Assembly: GCF_907164915.1 (NCBI RefSeq) | Contig: NC_061870.1 | Location: forward strand, 24,713,348-24,777,347 | DNA: 64,000 nucleotides | DNA from: Impatiens glandulifera | Taxonomy: Eukaryota > Streptophyta > Magnoliopsida > Ericales > Balsaminaceae | Direction: 5' to 3' | Part shown: in pieces, positions 1-12,815 of the stretch | Position numbering within the stretch: position 1 is the first letter of the stretch | Layout of the letters: each line of letters opens with the position of its first letter | Made by a program: the position numbers and the translations under genes | Notes under the pieces: model-generated | Told to the model about the DNA's origin: nothing | The model's database searches: none | What the model saw: only the letters and a program-made list of their open reading frames with translations

Positions 1-144
1 TTTTCAGGTCTGTCTGTTTATTCATTCACTCTTGGTATCCACTTGTCTCTCTTTCATTTCTCTCATTATTCAAATTCCTCTCTCCCTACTTACTACCTAT
101 ATTATTACACTTTCATTACCAAACGTGAATCCAAAATCAAAGAA

Positions 145-1095
145 ATGGGTAGAATCGCCATGGATGATAATGATGAAAATAGACTTCTTTCCTCCAACGA
201 AGAAGAAGAAGATCAAGAAGAAGAAGCTTTGTCATTGAGCGATCTTCCCATCAACATTCAACCCGATTCAAAACAACCAGAAGCTGAACCTGGACTACCC
301 ATGATTCAATTACCGGAAGATGATTTCGATTTCGGGTCTGCCACAACAGAGCCAGAGATGTGTGCCGCCGACGATGTCTTCTTCAGGGGTCGTATTCTTC
401 CTTTACGCCATTCCATTAGTTCCGACAGTGGGTTAACCCTTCTCCGAGCCGACAGCCGCAGGACACCACAGTTATCTAGATCGGGATCCATGGACCAATA
501 TAAGATAAGTCAGAAAAACACAATTATAAGAAGTAGTAGTATCAGAAGCCAATATTCATCATCCTGTAGTAGTAGCAGATCTAGCAGTACTAAAACCAAT
601 AACACAATACCGAAACCCCATAAACCTAAACCACCACCAAACCCATTCCAGCATTATTCAAACAGGAAACCAGTCCCGGGAAATTTAAACAGAGCATCGA
701 GTTGTTCAAGATCATACATGGGTCAAGGTCAAATGATCAAGTCTAATAATAACAACAACAACATGTGGAGCATACTTCGATTGGGATTGGTGCGGACACC
801 GACCATGGAACCGCTGGAGATAAAATTTCATGGCAACAACAATCGGATTAGTACTACCCAGATTCAGGGGAAGGAAAAGGAGAAGAAATTCCCGTATTTT
901 GGCGGGTGCAAATGTTCTTCGGTGGAAACAGTTGTAGTACCATCATCTTCTTCGTGTAAAGGAACAAAGGAAAAGACAAAGAGAGACATGTCGAGACGTC
1001 ATCGAACGTACGAATGGTTGAAGGAGCTATCTGTGGCAGATGATGATCATGATGATCATGAAGGAGAGAAGGGTAGGGGTAATCTGGGTAGCTAG
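145..1095 (+). CDS. Plant-specific MAKR/DUF1645-like protein of unknown function
   Basis: Single-exon frame of 316 residues. The frame is open upstream to 43, but those 34 residues read like a translated 5' leader (CT-rich DNA, no conservation I recognise), so I chose the ATG at 145; the ATG at 160 is an alternative. Visible features are an acidic run (EEEEDQEEEA, about residues 19-28), a short ALSLSDLP motif (28-35), FDFGS (61-65) and CAADDVFFRGRILPL (73-87). A Ser-rich low-complexity middle, a Pro/Lys stretch, an Asn run and a basic C-terminal part containing YEWLKEL follow. The paired motifs 'ALSL.DLP' and 'C.ADD..F.G.(I/L)(I/L)P' recur in a plant family related to membrane-associated kinase regulators and DUF1645 proteins. 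No catalytic domain, signal peptide or membrane segment is visible. It is probably disordered and regulatory; function is not assigned. The promoter lies largely outside the window. Confidence 0.75.
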   Translation: MGRIAMDDNDENRLLSSNEEEEDQEEEALSLSDLPINIQPDSKQPEAEPGLPMIQLPEDDFDFGSATTEPEMCAADDVFFRGRILPLRHSISSDSGLTLLRADSRRTPQLSRSGSMDQYKISQKNTIIRSSSIRSQYSSSCSSSRSSSTKTNNTIPKPHKPKPPPNPFQHYSNRKPVPGNLNRASSCSRSYMGQGQMIKSNNNNNNMWSILRLGLVRTPTMEPLEIKFHGNNNRISTTQIQGKEKEKKFPYFGGCKCSSVETVVVPSSSSCKGTKEKTKRDMSRRHRTYEWLKELSVADDDHDDHEGEKGRGNLGS

Positions 1096-1507
1096 GTTTG
1101 GATGTGAGAGAGACAGAGATAGCACGCCTGTTTCAAAAAAAATTGTTAAAAAAAAATGATTTTAAATTCAGCCTTTTTGTTCCTTCTTGTGCTATGTTTC
1201 TAATCATGTTCCCCTTCTTTTCATTATAACTAATCTTCCTTTCCTTATATTCTCACTTATGTACTAGAATCTATGTTTCTTGTTTGTGGTCCCAATTTTT
1301 ATTATTATTTAAATTAGGAAGTCATATTCACTAGTGAAAATCCAATTCCACTAATTTACTCTCAAATTTAACATTTATATTATTATTCAAATGAGTTATT
1401 TGAATAAATTGATTTGAGTTACTAGTCATTTGGTTGGCATTGTTAAAGATGGAGTTGCAATTACAAATGTTTTGGTTGACATATCTTTGAAGTTAATAAT
1501 GGGTATT

Positions 1508-1760
1508 TTTTTTAAATGTTCATTTATATTAAAATGATAAAAATTGTTTGAACACAACGAACAAAAGTATTACATGAAAAGAAAATAAGAAAATAAAAGA
1601 ATAAAAAATATTACTAAATAGGTTATCGAGCTCGTAAGTTCTCGAGAAAAACGATTAACTCTCCGAGAATGAATGTAATAATTGTATTTATATTTAATTC
1701 TATTAATTTAACTATGAAGGTCACGTTGGGAGGTTCTTTTGGATGAGTATGGTCACCATA
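1508..1760 (-). repeat. 5'-truncated LINE-like 3' end, copy 1
   Basis: Read on the minus strand, this stretch matches at least four others in the window (about 12320-12625, 19920-20150, 43407-43900, 47608-48200). A shared core sits around the 'cgagaa(g/a)aacgattaact' segment, followed by an ATTTTTATCATTTTAATATAAAT-like end and then an A-run (a T-run on the plus strand at about 1508-1515). A common 3' end with poly(A) and a variable 5' end is what truncated non-LTR retrotransposons look like. The LINE assignment is inferred; no reverse transcriptase is seen here. Confidence 0.45.
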
Positions 1761-3088
1761 TGATGGACGGAATTTTGGGGCTCTTGTTATGACTTGCTAG
1801 TCCCACTATATGAAAGTTGTTGCTTAAAGAAGAAGTTTGTGATATTAATGATTTTTGCTATCTATGGCGATTTAGGAAAAAGACAACACAATATGGTGCA
1901 ACATTAATTTATCCAATTATTTTTTTAATATAGAAAATTAGCATTACTCTCTACTCTTATCATTACTACTATTATCATTACGACATATATTTCAACTTAA
2001 AGTGTTCTAAGTAGTAATCGAATTCATAATATTTGAGAACTACATTAGTGGGTTCGGGTTGACTTCATGCCCAACTTAAATTTTAAAAACTCGATGATTC
2101 ACTGAATATTTTAACCAAACTTTTAAAGTTGGAGTATTCTAATATTAGTTGCAAATAAGACCATATTATTGGAGGGACACTTGAAATAAATTTGGTGAGT
2201 CTTTTCTCTTTTTCATTATTTACAATTTTTAATGAAGACTTCTTACCTAATGTTTGATATGGTACAAATTCAAACGTAAGAAGTTGTTTGCATTTCAATC
2301 GTATATGCATATGCAAATTTTAAAAATTGGAAGTTTTATATGATTGTTTACACATTATATAAAATCTATAACAAACACCACTAGAGAGTCTTGTTCGGTA
2401 TTAATTTATTATAGTAAATCGGACGATTGAAATAATGTTGAGGGTGTGATTTTGAAAAAAATGGTATTTTTTATTTTTGTAAAATGATTTAAATGATATT
2501 AATATATAATAGTAAAATAAATTTTAATATTTTAGTAAATAAATGAAGTGATATGATTGACGAGAAAAATAATGAAATGATGTTTGATTAGGATTGTATT
2601 TTTATATAAAAAAAACAATTAAATATATTTATGTTATTTTCATAACAAATTTATATAATATTCACTTTAGAGAACTTAATTTGTTCTTGATTCATATTTG
2701 AATTATTTAAAAAAATTTGTTTGGTACGTGTTATAAAAAAAAATTGCTGAAAACATTTAAAATTATTAAGAAATTAATTAATTTGATTAATTAAAAGATA
2801 TGTATAAGAATGATGATGAGTTATATATCAAGGTTCTTTGGTTAGGTTTGATGAATTTTGGAATGTTTGAGACTTCCAATATTTTCAAACCATAAATAAA
2901 AAAATTATTACATACTTCAAATTCTTAAATAATATAAAATTCTATAAACAACAACCTAAACATTATTTTAAACATTAAATTTCCAAAAAGAATTATATAT
3001 GAATTCATATTTCTACATGAACAATATTACATACATATATATCAGAAGAAAATTATAACAAAATTAATTATAATGAGATTGTGGAATG

Positions 3089-3134
3089 ATAATAACAGTG
3101 ATGAATAATGATCATCATTCATCACTGTTATTAT
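3089..3134. repeat. 46-bp near-perfect palindrome
   Basis: The arms fold around the self-complementary centre ATGATCAT and pair over the whole 46 bp, apart from one symmetric mismatch position. The outer part of the arm reads ATAATAACAGTGATGAAT. There is no gene nearby. Confidence 0.8.
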
Positions 3135-5980
3135 TGAAAATATATAGTTATCCCTTATATCATCCAAATTCAAATAAAAAATATTCTCAAGATTTATTTT
3201 AATTTTTCTATATATTTATGTCAATAAACTAAATCTATATTTGGTTGAGTTCAATTGAATTAATTGAATTGAATAAGGGATATAATTTTAAATTTTTTAT
3301 AATTTTATTCAATGAAAAAAAAAGGTTAAACATAGGGTTAATAGATATAAATATAATATTCCTATACATTTAACTTAATTTTAAATATCTCTACATACAT
3401 TATTTTATTTATTTTTGTTTGAAATTATTTTTTTATATTTTTTTGTTTGAAATAGTTCGAATCTTTCAACTGGTACAATGGTATAAGACTCGAAGTATAA
3501 ACCATTCTTATTTTATGGTTGAAATTTAAATACTTTGGATAACTAATTTCAAGTCATCAATCGCCTAAGGTTCAAACTAGGTTGTATTTTTTAGATTTTG
3601 ATTAAAAATTATTTTGACTAATAAACTGATTTCCTCTTTAAATAAAATTACATTTATTCTCACTCTCCATTCATTCTCACACTAAGGGATAGTCGTCATT
3701 TTGGTGTAAGTATTGTCTAGTCGGTCGATTCAACCATATTACGAATTTTGTATTACGATATCATATTTTATATCTCGAATGTCTATCATATTATTTACAT
3801 TTTAATTATATAACTATCGTACATATTTATCTCCTTCAAAATCAATATTCTTTGGGCACAACATAATCACACAATATCTATAAAAAAAAATATGAGACAT
3901 ATAAGTAACAACCTTGTTGTCGTCTTAGTTGGTAACACCGTTATCTGAAAATGGAACATAATACATTCGTCGTCGTTTGAGAATTGAGTTGAAAAATCAT
4001 CTCAAGACGAAAGTAGAAACTTTGACTGCAATAAGATTTAGAAAAATAAAAATGAATATACCACTTATAAGAAAATTGTGGGTCTATTTAAACACAAATT
4101 AACGGGGATTTATAACATTTTAAATGGTTTTATATATTTATATATGGTGTACATTTAAACAAAAATAAGTGTAGTAACGATGAATTTTAAATAAAATAAA
4201 TGTAAAAAAATAATTTCAAACAAAAATAAATATATAAAGATCAATTTAAAACAAGATCGTGTACATACAAATATTTAAAACTTAGTTAAATTTACGCATT
4301 ATAGTCTTAAATACACCGTTTACCTTAAAAAAAAATTAACAATATAAATTAAATGATAAGAGACTACATCTTGAGAAATTTTGAGTTTTAAAATAAATGT
4401 TTAATTTTTTTTATTTAAAATAAATTATTGAAAACAAAAAAGTATTTAAATTTAATAAGATTAAAATAAAATTATTTTAGTATTTTAATTGAAAAAAAAA
4501 AAAAGACTAATAGGTTGGTAGTATATCACAAGAATTATGATTTCAAATTTTCAAAACACTTGTATGAAATAGAGAATGAATTATTATATTTTATAATTTA
4601 AATAGTAGAAAAGAATCTACTTTTTATGAGTAAGCATACCGTAAGTCTATATAGAGACTAGAGTATAGACTATAAATATTTTGTTAATGGGCCCTAGAAC
4701 TTTTGAAAGTACAATAAATCAGTCTCTAAACATTAAAACATGTATATTATCACCCTAAACTTTTCATGGTGAAACATCATTAGTAATAAACAACATTTCT
4801 TCTTCAATTTTGAACTAAAACACTAATTAACTTCGCTTTTGAAATTAATTATTAACGAAAGAAATCCAATTCAATCGATCCTACTAAAACTTATGGGTTG
4901 ATTTGTATATTTTAAAAGTTAAGAGACTATTTTTTTGGTTGTAGATAAAATTGAGGGGCGGTTGAATTAAGAAAGAAAAAAAAAGGAAGTTAATCTTGCG
5001 GTGGGGGCACGGGAGAAATTTAAGGGTGGAGAAAGAATGAAGAAAAAGTAAAGGGTGTAAAATATATGAATTAAAAGTCAAGGGAATTGTGAAACTCATT
5101 ATTAAAGTCATGTAAAGTTTGTGCTTTTTTGCTAACAAAAACAAGTTTGGTTTGATATATATATATATATATATATATTATTATTATTAATATATATATT
5201 ATTATTATTATTTAATGCTTTTTCGTGACACACATAAAGAGAGAGACAAACACCACAACAGTTGCTATCTTCTGCATGCCTATGCTCTGCGGTGGTAAGG
5301 GAAACTAATTAATTACATTGATATTTGAATATAATTTATAAAATTAATAATTATATTTTAGAATTTTTAGAACATAAAATAATCTCTTAAAATAATTTAA
5401 GTGTCAAAATAATTTTTACAAGATTAAAAGTGAAATTTATGTAATAGATTATGGGTCCAACAATATTAAGAAAATGTTATATTTTTGTTTTTTTATCGGG
5501 GTTGTCCTTAAACGATTTTTATCATTTTTTTTTTATTAAAAATAGATAATTTAAAACCCTTAATTCAAAACTCATTACACCCTCATCTCCACATCATATT
5601 TATTTTACAAAATATTTTCAAATGACTTATCTTAAATATAAATTATAGTAAAAAAAATCTCAACTTTCAAAATTTAAAAATAAAGGAATCTAAGTCAAGG
5701 TGTGAATGTGTGATACAATCAATACATAATTTTACTAATTTTATTTGAACTCATGATCAAATAATAAATTAAGATATTGATCAAATTCATTGAAAATTAG
5801 TCGTGCTTATCCCACACGTCATAAGGAAAATGAAAGACATGTAGTTATTTAACTCATGAGGATGAATTAATGATAATATTAATTCTTGAGTTAATATAAA
5901 TTAAATAACATATAAAGAGATTTTTTTATCAACTTTACACAAATTAGGAAGATCTTCGTGCGATGCACACGGATAAAAAT

Positions 5981-6020
5981 ATATTGTTACAACGTCCCGC
6001 ATATTGTTACAACGTCCCGC
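5981..6020 (+). repeat. 20-bp perfect tandem duplication
   Basis: The unit ATATTGTTACAACGTCCCGC occurs twice head to tail, 40 bases upstream of the SINE-like element. Confidence 0.9.
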
Positions 6021-6057
6021 ATTCATCAAATTTAGTGTTGAATTTAAAATATAAAGT

Positions 6058-6271
6058 ATTATTAGCCTAGTTGGTTAAAGAGTTGTACTTGTTTTTGTTA
6101 GGGTGTGAGTTAAAAACATACTTGTAGTATTTTTTATTTTATTTTTAACCATTTTAAGTTTGTGGGCGGGTCAACCCGTAATCCAACCCAAGTATTCATT
6201 TACTCTCACATATATATCCAAACTAATTACAGCTCTCGACCGGACAATCCGAAGACTTTCAAAATGAAGGA

Positions 6272-6336
<65 letters not shown>
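6058..6336 (+). mobile_element. tRNA-derived SINE-like element ending in an AT array
   Basis: The head contains TAGCCTAGTTGG, which fits a pol III A box, and about 35 bases on GGTGTGAGTTAAAAAC resembles a decayed B box. A body of about 170 bp follows, ending in CTCTCGACCGGACAATCC and then a (TA)n array at 6279-6336. TATTATT occurs both just before the head and just after the array, and could be a target-site duplication. The last 60 bp or so of the body is also found, in diverged form, at 57531-57600 on the minus strand. Assignment to a SINE is inferred from architecture; the AT-rich duplication is weak support. Confidence 0.45.
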
Positions 6337-6340
<4 letters not shown>

Positions 6341-8319
6341 TTATCAAGTTTACAAAATTTAGAAAAAGATAAATACATGAGTTTGGTTCCAATTGAGACA
6401 TTTTGAAATATATTTAAGAATTTGTTATTATTTAAATTAATATATGAAATAAAATTATTAATACTATTTGAAATTTATTATTTTTCATAGAGGAGACATC
6501 AATATTTAAAAAAAATGCTTAGTAGTAAGCTCCAATTCATGAAAATTAATTTTTAGTGTTTTTTCTTAAATAAATATAACTAAAAATAATTATTATTTAC
6601 ATGCATATTTTTTATGAAATATATGTTCATAATATTTATTTATTTATTTTAATGAAATACATCTTTTTAATCCAAAAGTAAGAGATAGTATTCTTAAAAG
6701 TTAAGCTTTTATTTTTTGTTATTTAAAGAACACAGCTTTATATATTCTATTTAGAACTAATTATAAAGTTTATAATAACAAAATTCAATAGAAATAAAAC
6801 TATATAAAATTAGACTATATACTAATTAAAGATAAAATCAAATTTAACTAGTGACTAGTGAGGATGACAATTTGAATTTGTCTTGAGATTACATTTATTA
6901 GGACTTATAATTTAAAGAACGTTCTATACTTCTATAAATAACAACTTCATTATAGGTAAAACTCCAATCTCACATAGTTGATTAATATTATAATGTAGGG
7001 TGGAAAAACCAATAGAACTACAATAATTAATTAATAACATAGTACAAAACTCCAATATAAGGGATATTATGAGAATCAATATTTTTTACTTTTGTGCACG
7101 CAAACCCGTTAAATCAATTCCAATAGTGATATTTACAAGTAGGTGATGTGAAAATATAAAACATTATCATAAAAACCTATATCTAAAATAAAACAACCCA
7201 CAAACTAAAAGCTAAACTTATATACAAATATATATATATATATAATTTCATGATTGAACCTGAACCATCTAAAATATTTAAATGATAAAAAATAAATAAA
7301 TGGACCGCTCTTCTCTAAATCAGCGTTTTGTTGGGCTTGCCTTTGGATCTCACACTTCTTTAAAATTGAGTGAAAGGAAATACAAGGGGGATTAGGATTT
7401 TTAAAAAATTTAGAAGTAGAAAATAATAATGATTGGTAATGAATTTGAGAAAGTGATAATTATTTTTGGGAAAATTACTTAAAGGGTATTGATATATATA
7501 AATAAAATAAAAAATAATAATTTAAAATAAAGGGTATTTTAGTATTCTGGTTAATGATGTGATTATTGAAAAATTAATTTTGTTTGAATTTTTTCAAATA
7601 ACTCAAAGAGAACAGGCCTAAGATTATTATTATTTATTTTGTACTTTTTTTTAAGGCTGATTTTAATATAAAAAAATATTACTTTATTCATCTCATTAAC
7701 CACCCTACCAATTAATTAATTAAAATATTATTTATTTAAAAAATAAATAAATTATTTTATCATAACATATTAATATTTTTATATATATAAAAAAAAATCA
7801 ACTTTTTACAATTATCACAAATCAGCATCATTTCCTATAAACAAATGAGAATTTGAGAGTACTTCAATCAGATTTGCCGAACAAGAATAAATTCACTCTC
7901 ACTTATCACTCTTCTAAATAAATCAAAATTTAGTTAAACTATTAAATATCTAATACTGACATCATGTGAAATAATGTATCACATATCTTATATTATAATT
8001 TATATATTAAACTAAATGCTATTATTATATGTTTTGTTATTTTTAATGAATTAATTAAAAGTGATTAGGGTAAAACTTATAATGAATATACAAGTTAAGG
8101 AACAAGTTATTAATATTGCCTTAGAAAAAGATGGACCAAAATCTTGACTCAATTGAAACCGTGTAGCGTTCGTTTCTTCTTCTTCTTCTTCTTCCCCACC
8201 GTTTCTTCTTCGAACTGCGACCACTTCAAGTTCAAACTCCAACAAACACGCCATTTTTACTCTATATATTCATCTTCCAACCAAAAGACCGAACAAATTC
8301 TTACTAAGGATCATAGAGA

Positions 8320-10138
8320 ATGTTACAGTCGTGTTACAGGCCACTTGAAGTCTGTTTTGGCGGTGGCGGTGGACGTGGAACCGATGATCTACTATGGCAC
8401 ATGGATTTGAAGCCTCACGCTTACGGTGACTATTCAATTGCGGTTGTTCAAGCAAATTCGTCACTTGAAGATCAGGGTCAAGTCTTTACTTCTCCTTCCG
8501 CCACCTATGTTGGTGTTTACGATGGCCATGGCGGTCCCGAAGCTTCTCGCTTTATCACTACCCATCTGTTCTCATACCTTCATAGTACTAATCTTCTTAA
8601 AACCCTACTATCTGTTTTCAATTTTGCTTTAGTATAGTATATTCTGGTAGACCTAATTAGTGTAGTGTATGCCTGCAATTTGATTATAATTTAAGGCTTG
8701 GATTGGATTGGATTGGATTTGATTGTTTATTGATTGCTTTGTATTGTTGTTTTGATCATTAGAGTATACATCAGAACATGGAGGATTGTCGGCAGCTGTG
8801 ATAAGGAAGGCATTTGTTGCTACAGAAGAGGAGTTTTTGAGAATTGTAGAACAATCATGGAGAGTTAATCCTCAGATTGCTTCGGCTGGTTCTTGTTGTC
8901 TTGTTGGAGCCATTGCTAAAGATGTTTTGTATGTAGCCAATCTAGGTGACTCAAGAGTGGTGCTTGGTCGCAGATCAGAAGGAAGGAGAAGTAATCACTC
9001 CGTAGGGGTAGTGGCTGAACGTTTAACGAGGGATCATAATGTTGCGGTTGAGGAAGTAAGGAAGGAAGTAGAAGCACTTCATCCTGATGATTCTCATATA
9101 GTGATGTACACTCATGGAGTTTGGCGAATCAAGGGGATAATTCAGGTGATGATTGGTTATTGGTTATGCTTCTGATTTTTGAATTAGGAAATTCATGCTT
9201 TGAAAGTTCTAACCCTGTGCTCAACCATTCAGCCTAATTACATAGAGGCTAAGGTCTCACGTTCGATTTCATTTTGATTGAGGTGGAAGGTTATCGAGGC
9301 TGCATGTTGTGTTAGACTCTCTAAGAAAAGGAATCCTGGTCTCCAAGAGAATAAGAAACTTTAACCTAGGATGTTGTGCTATCCCATTACAATTCTAGGA
9401 AAAAACCCTGATCTGAAAGAATGAAAAACAATTTAGCCTAATAACATTAGCCAGTTATAACAACTGCAATATATATGCTCAATGCAGTTAAACTCTATCT
9501 CCTTTAATATTCATCAAGTAGTTGAGCTCACTAATATGTATAATAATATGTGTTTTGATGCTCTAGGTATCAAGGTCAATTGGAGATGTCTACTTGAAGA
9601 AGCCCGAGCTTAGCAGGGATCCTCATTTCTGGCAAATTGGTTTACCTATTTACCTAAAAAAGCCTGTGCTTTCATCAGAGCCATCGATATTGTCTAGAAA
9701 GCTTAGGCCACAAGATGCTTTCCTGATATTTGCGTCTGATGGCCTGTGGGAGCAACTCAGTGATCAAGTGGCTGTTGAAATTGTCATGAAAAACCCGAGA
9801 GTTGTAAGTCCATTTTCTTCACTTGCCATCTTAGCTTGTTTTTGTACTTGAGAGTTTTAAATTAATGTTTGTGGGTTATAAAGGGAATTGCAAAGCGATT
9901 GGTTAGAGCTGCGATTGAGGAGGCGGCGAAGAAGAGGGAAATGAGTTACGAAGAAATAATGAGAATTGAGAAGGGAAGAAGGCGGAATTACCATGACGAT
10001 ATAACCGTGATTGTGCTATATCTAGATCAAAGAAGCCCTACCGGAGAAGGCGCAACCGATTGTACTAGCTTACCAGTTGATATTTTCTCCCTTCATACAG
10101 ATGAAGCAGACAATACCCCTCTGTTTTCTTCTCATTAA
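8320..10138 (+). CDS. Clade-D protein phosphatase 2C (four exons)
   Basis: Mn/Mg-dependent Ser/Thr phosphatase of the plant PP2C.D group, whose known members dephosphorylate plasma-membrane H+-ATPases and are inhibited by SAUR proteins. Exons by splice signals and family alignment are 8320-8584, 8763-9145, 9567-9803 and 9884-10138, giving 379 residues, close to the usual size. The first intron splits a codon after its first base (Lys89); the other two are phase 0. Visible motifs are VYDGHGG (66-72, metal-binding Asp68), [35 protein letters not shown] (217-228), FASDGLWE, and [12 protein letters not shown] with the last metal-binding Asp. The N-terminus has [15 protein letters not shown]. All metal-site aspartates look intact, so an active enzyme is expected. 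A TATATATT at about 8263-8270 could be the TATA box, with a very short leader. Substrate assignment is by family only. Confidence 0.93.
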
Positions 10139-11056
10139 GCAGTTTATTACATTTTTGTTACCTGAGTTTGCTTGTTTGTATATATAAAAATGATGTATGT
10201 TTCTATAAAGCAACACTTAAAATGAAAATTTTCCAATAAATTACTGTGAAGAGGAAGAGAAGTTACATACATACATATATGGTATCAAATTTCTATTGTG
10301 AAATGTTATATGTTAAAAATTATTTGTTTTATTTTTGTTCTGAAATTTGGATTTTGGACATGTCAATCTGAATGAGATATGTACGATGTTTTTTTGTCTC
10401 CATGTTAGGTGGTGGTGACTTGAAGATCAGGTCCCCACCAATTTTAAATCACATATATATGCAAGATATTTATATGATTTATTTTTTTCATTTTTTTTGT
10501 TACATGCATAAAAATAGTCATAAAATTCTAATATTGATATATTTTAATATATATCCTCAAAATCAATATAATAATATATATTTTTTACTTTTTTAAAATA
10601 GAGTTTATTCTCAGCTTATTTGACGGGTTTTAAAGTAATTACTTATTGAATTGACTCAATTTTTTTTTGATAAATTCATACTGGGTGGTCTTTACGTCGG
10701 TAACAAATGCTTTTTTCTTTCAAATTGAATATATATTATTATAGAATGGACAAAATAATCAAAGAATACACCCCACACGTGATCGATGAGGACCATTTGA
10801 CAAATTGTAATTAATGAGTCAATAAATACTTACAATTTAATACTGCATCTTCTCAACCAAGTATAATTAATGAATAAACTTGTATATTGTGTTGTGATAA
10901 ATAAATATCTAAGTTGTCCACCTGAAGAAAAGATCTAGAAACGTTGATGTGAAATGACTGGTTACAAACATCCTAAATCATTTTATAGGTGAAATCAATT
11001 CCAATTTTCCGATAACAATTATTTATAAAAATAAGAGAAATATATATTAAGGAAGA

Positions 11057-11270
11057 AAAATGATTTTGAGCAAGTTTCAGGAGCGACTTGTACATCGAAA
11101 GTGACATCGCTGTTATACGAAAGTGACTTCGCTGTTATATACAAGAGTCCTCGTTGTTATACAAAAGGGACGAGGTTTCTTTTGTATAACAGCAATGTCA
11201 CTTTCGTATAACAGCGAGGTCACTTTCACTGTACGAGTCACGCCCCCAAAGTAGTGCTCCCTATCATTAA
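11057..11270. mobile_element. Foldback MITE-like inverted repeat with 22-bp subrepeats
   Basis: The two halves pair almost end to end. The outer ends read AATGATTTTGAGCA on the left and, in reverse complement, AATGATAGGGAGCACT on the right. The inner arms run about 11080-11160 and 11173-11250, around a loop of roughly 12 bases. Each arm is built of 22-bp units of the form CGAAAGTGACNTCGCTGTTATA (starting at 11096 and 11118 on the left, with a third degenerate unit). No coding sequence is present. It is probably a non-autonomous foldback transposon; transcription would give a long hairpin RNA. Confidence 0.65.
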
Positions 11271-12319
11271 AAATGTATTATAATAGTAATCTCAACAAGG
11301 AGACTTAGTTGGAGAGATTATTGCAATTGTGATTATAAGATTAAATCTTTACATGAAATAGAGAAAGAATGCAAAAGTTAACGAGAATTTTATCTTAGAT
11401 AAATTAACTTGGTCAAAATCAAACTCAAGTTAAGCGACCGAACTGATCGTAAGCAACTCTCACGGCTTAACCTATTTACCGCCCTAAAAGACACCAATAC
11501 CTATGAACAAAATAAAAATAAAATTATATAATCAACTTAACTTAGTGTTGATAGTAGATAAGATGGTTCAATTATTTTAATATATATTAATTCGACTTTA
11601 ATAAATTAATTTATAGTTATTAAGACCTAACTTCGACAAACTGAATGTATTATTCGACCAATTCATTAAGAATTCAGATTTTACATATTTGTAAATTAAC
11701 TTCAAAACTCAAACTAAGCAATATCAACTTCAAATAACTCATCCACTTAAAACAAATTTTGTGAGTTACAACTAACAAATACACCACCAAAGTCAAGTTT
11801 GAAAAATAAGATAAAATTCCTCTTTTTCAAAATAAAGTATTTTTAAAAATAATTTCTTCTAATTAAATAATTGTAGTAATAAATAGACAACAATAATTTA
11901 ATAAATTAGTTGATAAAAAAGAATTTAAATATTTCACAAAATAAAGTATATATACAAAACATACAAATCTCCAAAAACTTTATTAGTTAGTTCAATGCCC
12001 AAAATTAATATATTTTAAAATAAAACTAGTATTTAATACAAAATAATGGTTAATTATGAGTGAGTTTGTCTCAATATAACTCCATTAAATCAATTGATTT
12101 TCCTAGATTTTTTTGGCTAGAAATGATTGAGTTATTTATTTATATATATATTTTTAGTGTATTAAATTGAGAATAAATTACCCAGATAAAGGACCAAATT
12201 GCTCCCTTATCTTAAATGATTGACATGACCCCTATAATAAGAATTTAGCCTTCAAATATTATGGTCCTAATATTTTTATTTACTTTCCATTCGAGTTTAT
12301 TTTCATTGATAAATCAAAA

Positions 12320-12625
12320 TAATTTTATTTTATTAAAAATGATAAAAATTGTTTGAAAATAACGATAAAATCATGACATGAAAGAGAAAAAAACAAAATA
12401 AATATGAAAAATAAAAAAAATAAAAAACCTTACTCAAACTATTAGATAGTAAATTTTCGAGAAGAACGATTAACTTCCCGACGGACTCTATAACGATTAA
12501 CATTATAAATAATACGTACCAAACGACTACGATAATAAAAGTTTGACGATGGATTTTTTCCTCGTCAGATAGTCCATCAAAAATTAATGATGAATCAATC
12601 CAAACTTTCAACAATTACCTTGAAA
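12320..12625 (-). repeat. LINE-like 3' end, copy 2
   Basis: Shares with copies 1, 4 and 5 the segments around GAGAAGAACGATTAACT, the 'taccaaacgactacgat' block and the ATTTTTATCATTTTTAAT end. The 93-residue minus-strand frame inside it is hydrophobic at its C-terminal end and is treated as part of the repeat, not a gene. Confidence 0.45.
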
Positions 12626-12815
12626 TGAAGATAATAAAATCTAAAATCAAAATGTGTGTAGTTTATCCTTTTAAGTTGGATAAGCATGTGAAAGCAATAT
12701 GAAACAACTTGGGCCTGGGCAGATTGAGGTCCACATCCATAACACAAATCAAATTAAGTTATATAATAATATTAATAGAGAATAGCTAAGGTAGAAAGTA
12801 AGAGAAAATATTATT

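Larger units (their letters stand above)
1096..8319. other. AT-rich intergenic region
   Basis: No gene is supportable here. The stretch holds the 3' end of a LINE-like repeat (about 1508-1760), a 46-bp palindrome (3089-3134), TA/TTA microsatellites near 5155-5215, a 20-bp tandem duplication (5981-6020), a SINE-like element ending in an AT array (6058-6336), and AT-rich MITE-like stretches around 2440-2600 and 7440-7620 that share a core with sequence near 24.9 and 41.5 kb. Short frames here are low-complexity noise. Confidence 0.6.
10139..12815. other. Intergenic region with foldback element and LINE end
   Basis: No gene is seen. The region contains the foldback element at 11057-11270 and a LINE-like 3' end at 12320-12625. 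The minus-strand frame at 12333-12614 belongs to that repeat. The remainder is AT-rich sequence. Confidence 0.6.

Noticed and set aside
43..144. Upstream extension of the first gene to the ATG at 43
   Set aside because: The extra residues come from a pyrimidine-rich leader and are not part of the conserved family start.
6162..6362. 66-residue frame ending in repeated Tyr-Ile
   Set aside because: It is the translation of the SINE-like tail and TA array. The similarity of NYSSRP to the copia tail NHSSRP is due to shared DNA, not a gene.
8051..8254. Minus-strand frame upstream of the PP2C
   Set aside because: It is driven by a TTC repeat in the leader region and has no recognisable domain.
11080..11250. 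The foldback hairpin as a microRNA gene
   Set aside because: The arms are tandem subrepeats with long near-perfect pairing, which fits a transposon better than a plant miRNA precursor.
12333..12614. 93-residue hydrophobic minus-strand frame
   Set aside because: It falls wholly inside the dispersed LINE-like 3' end, where other copies are full of stops.
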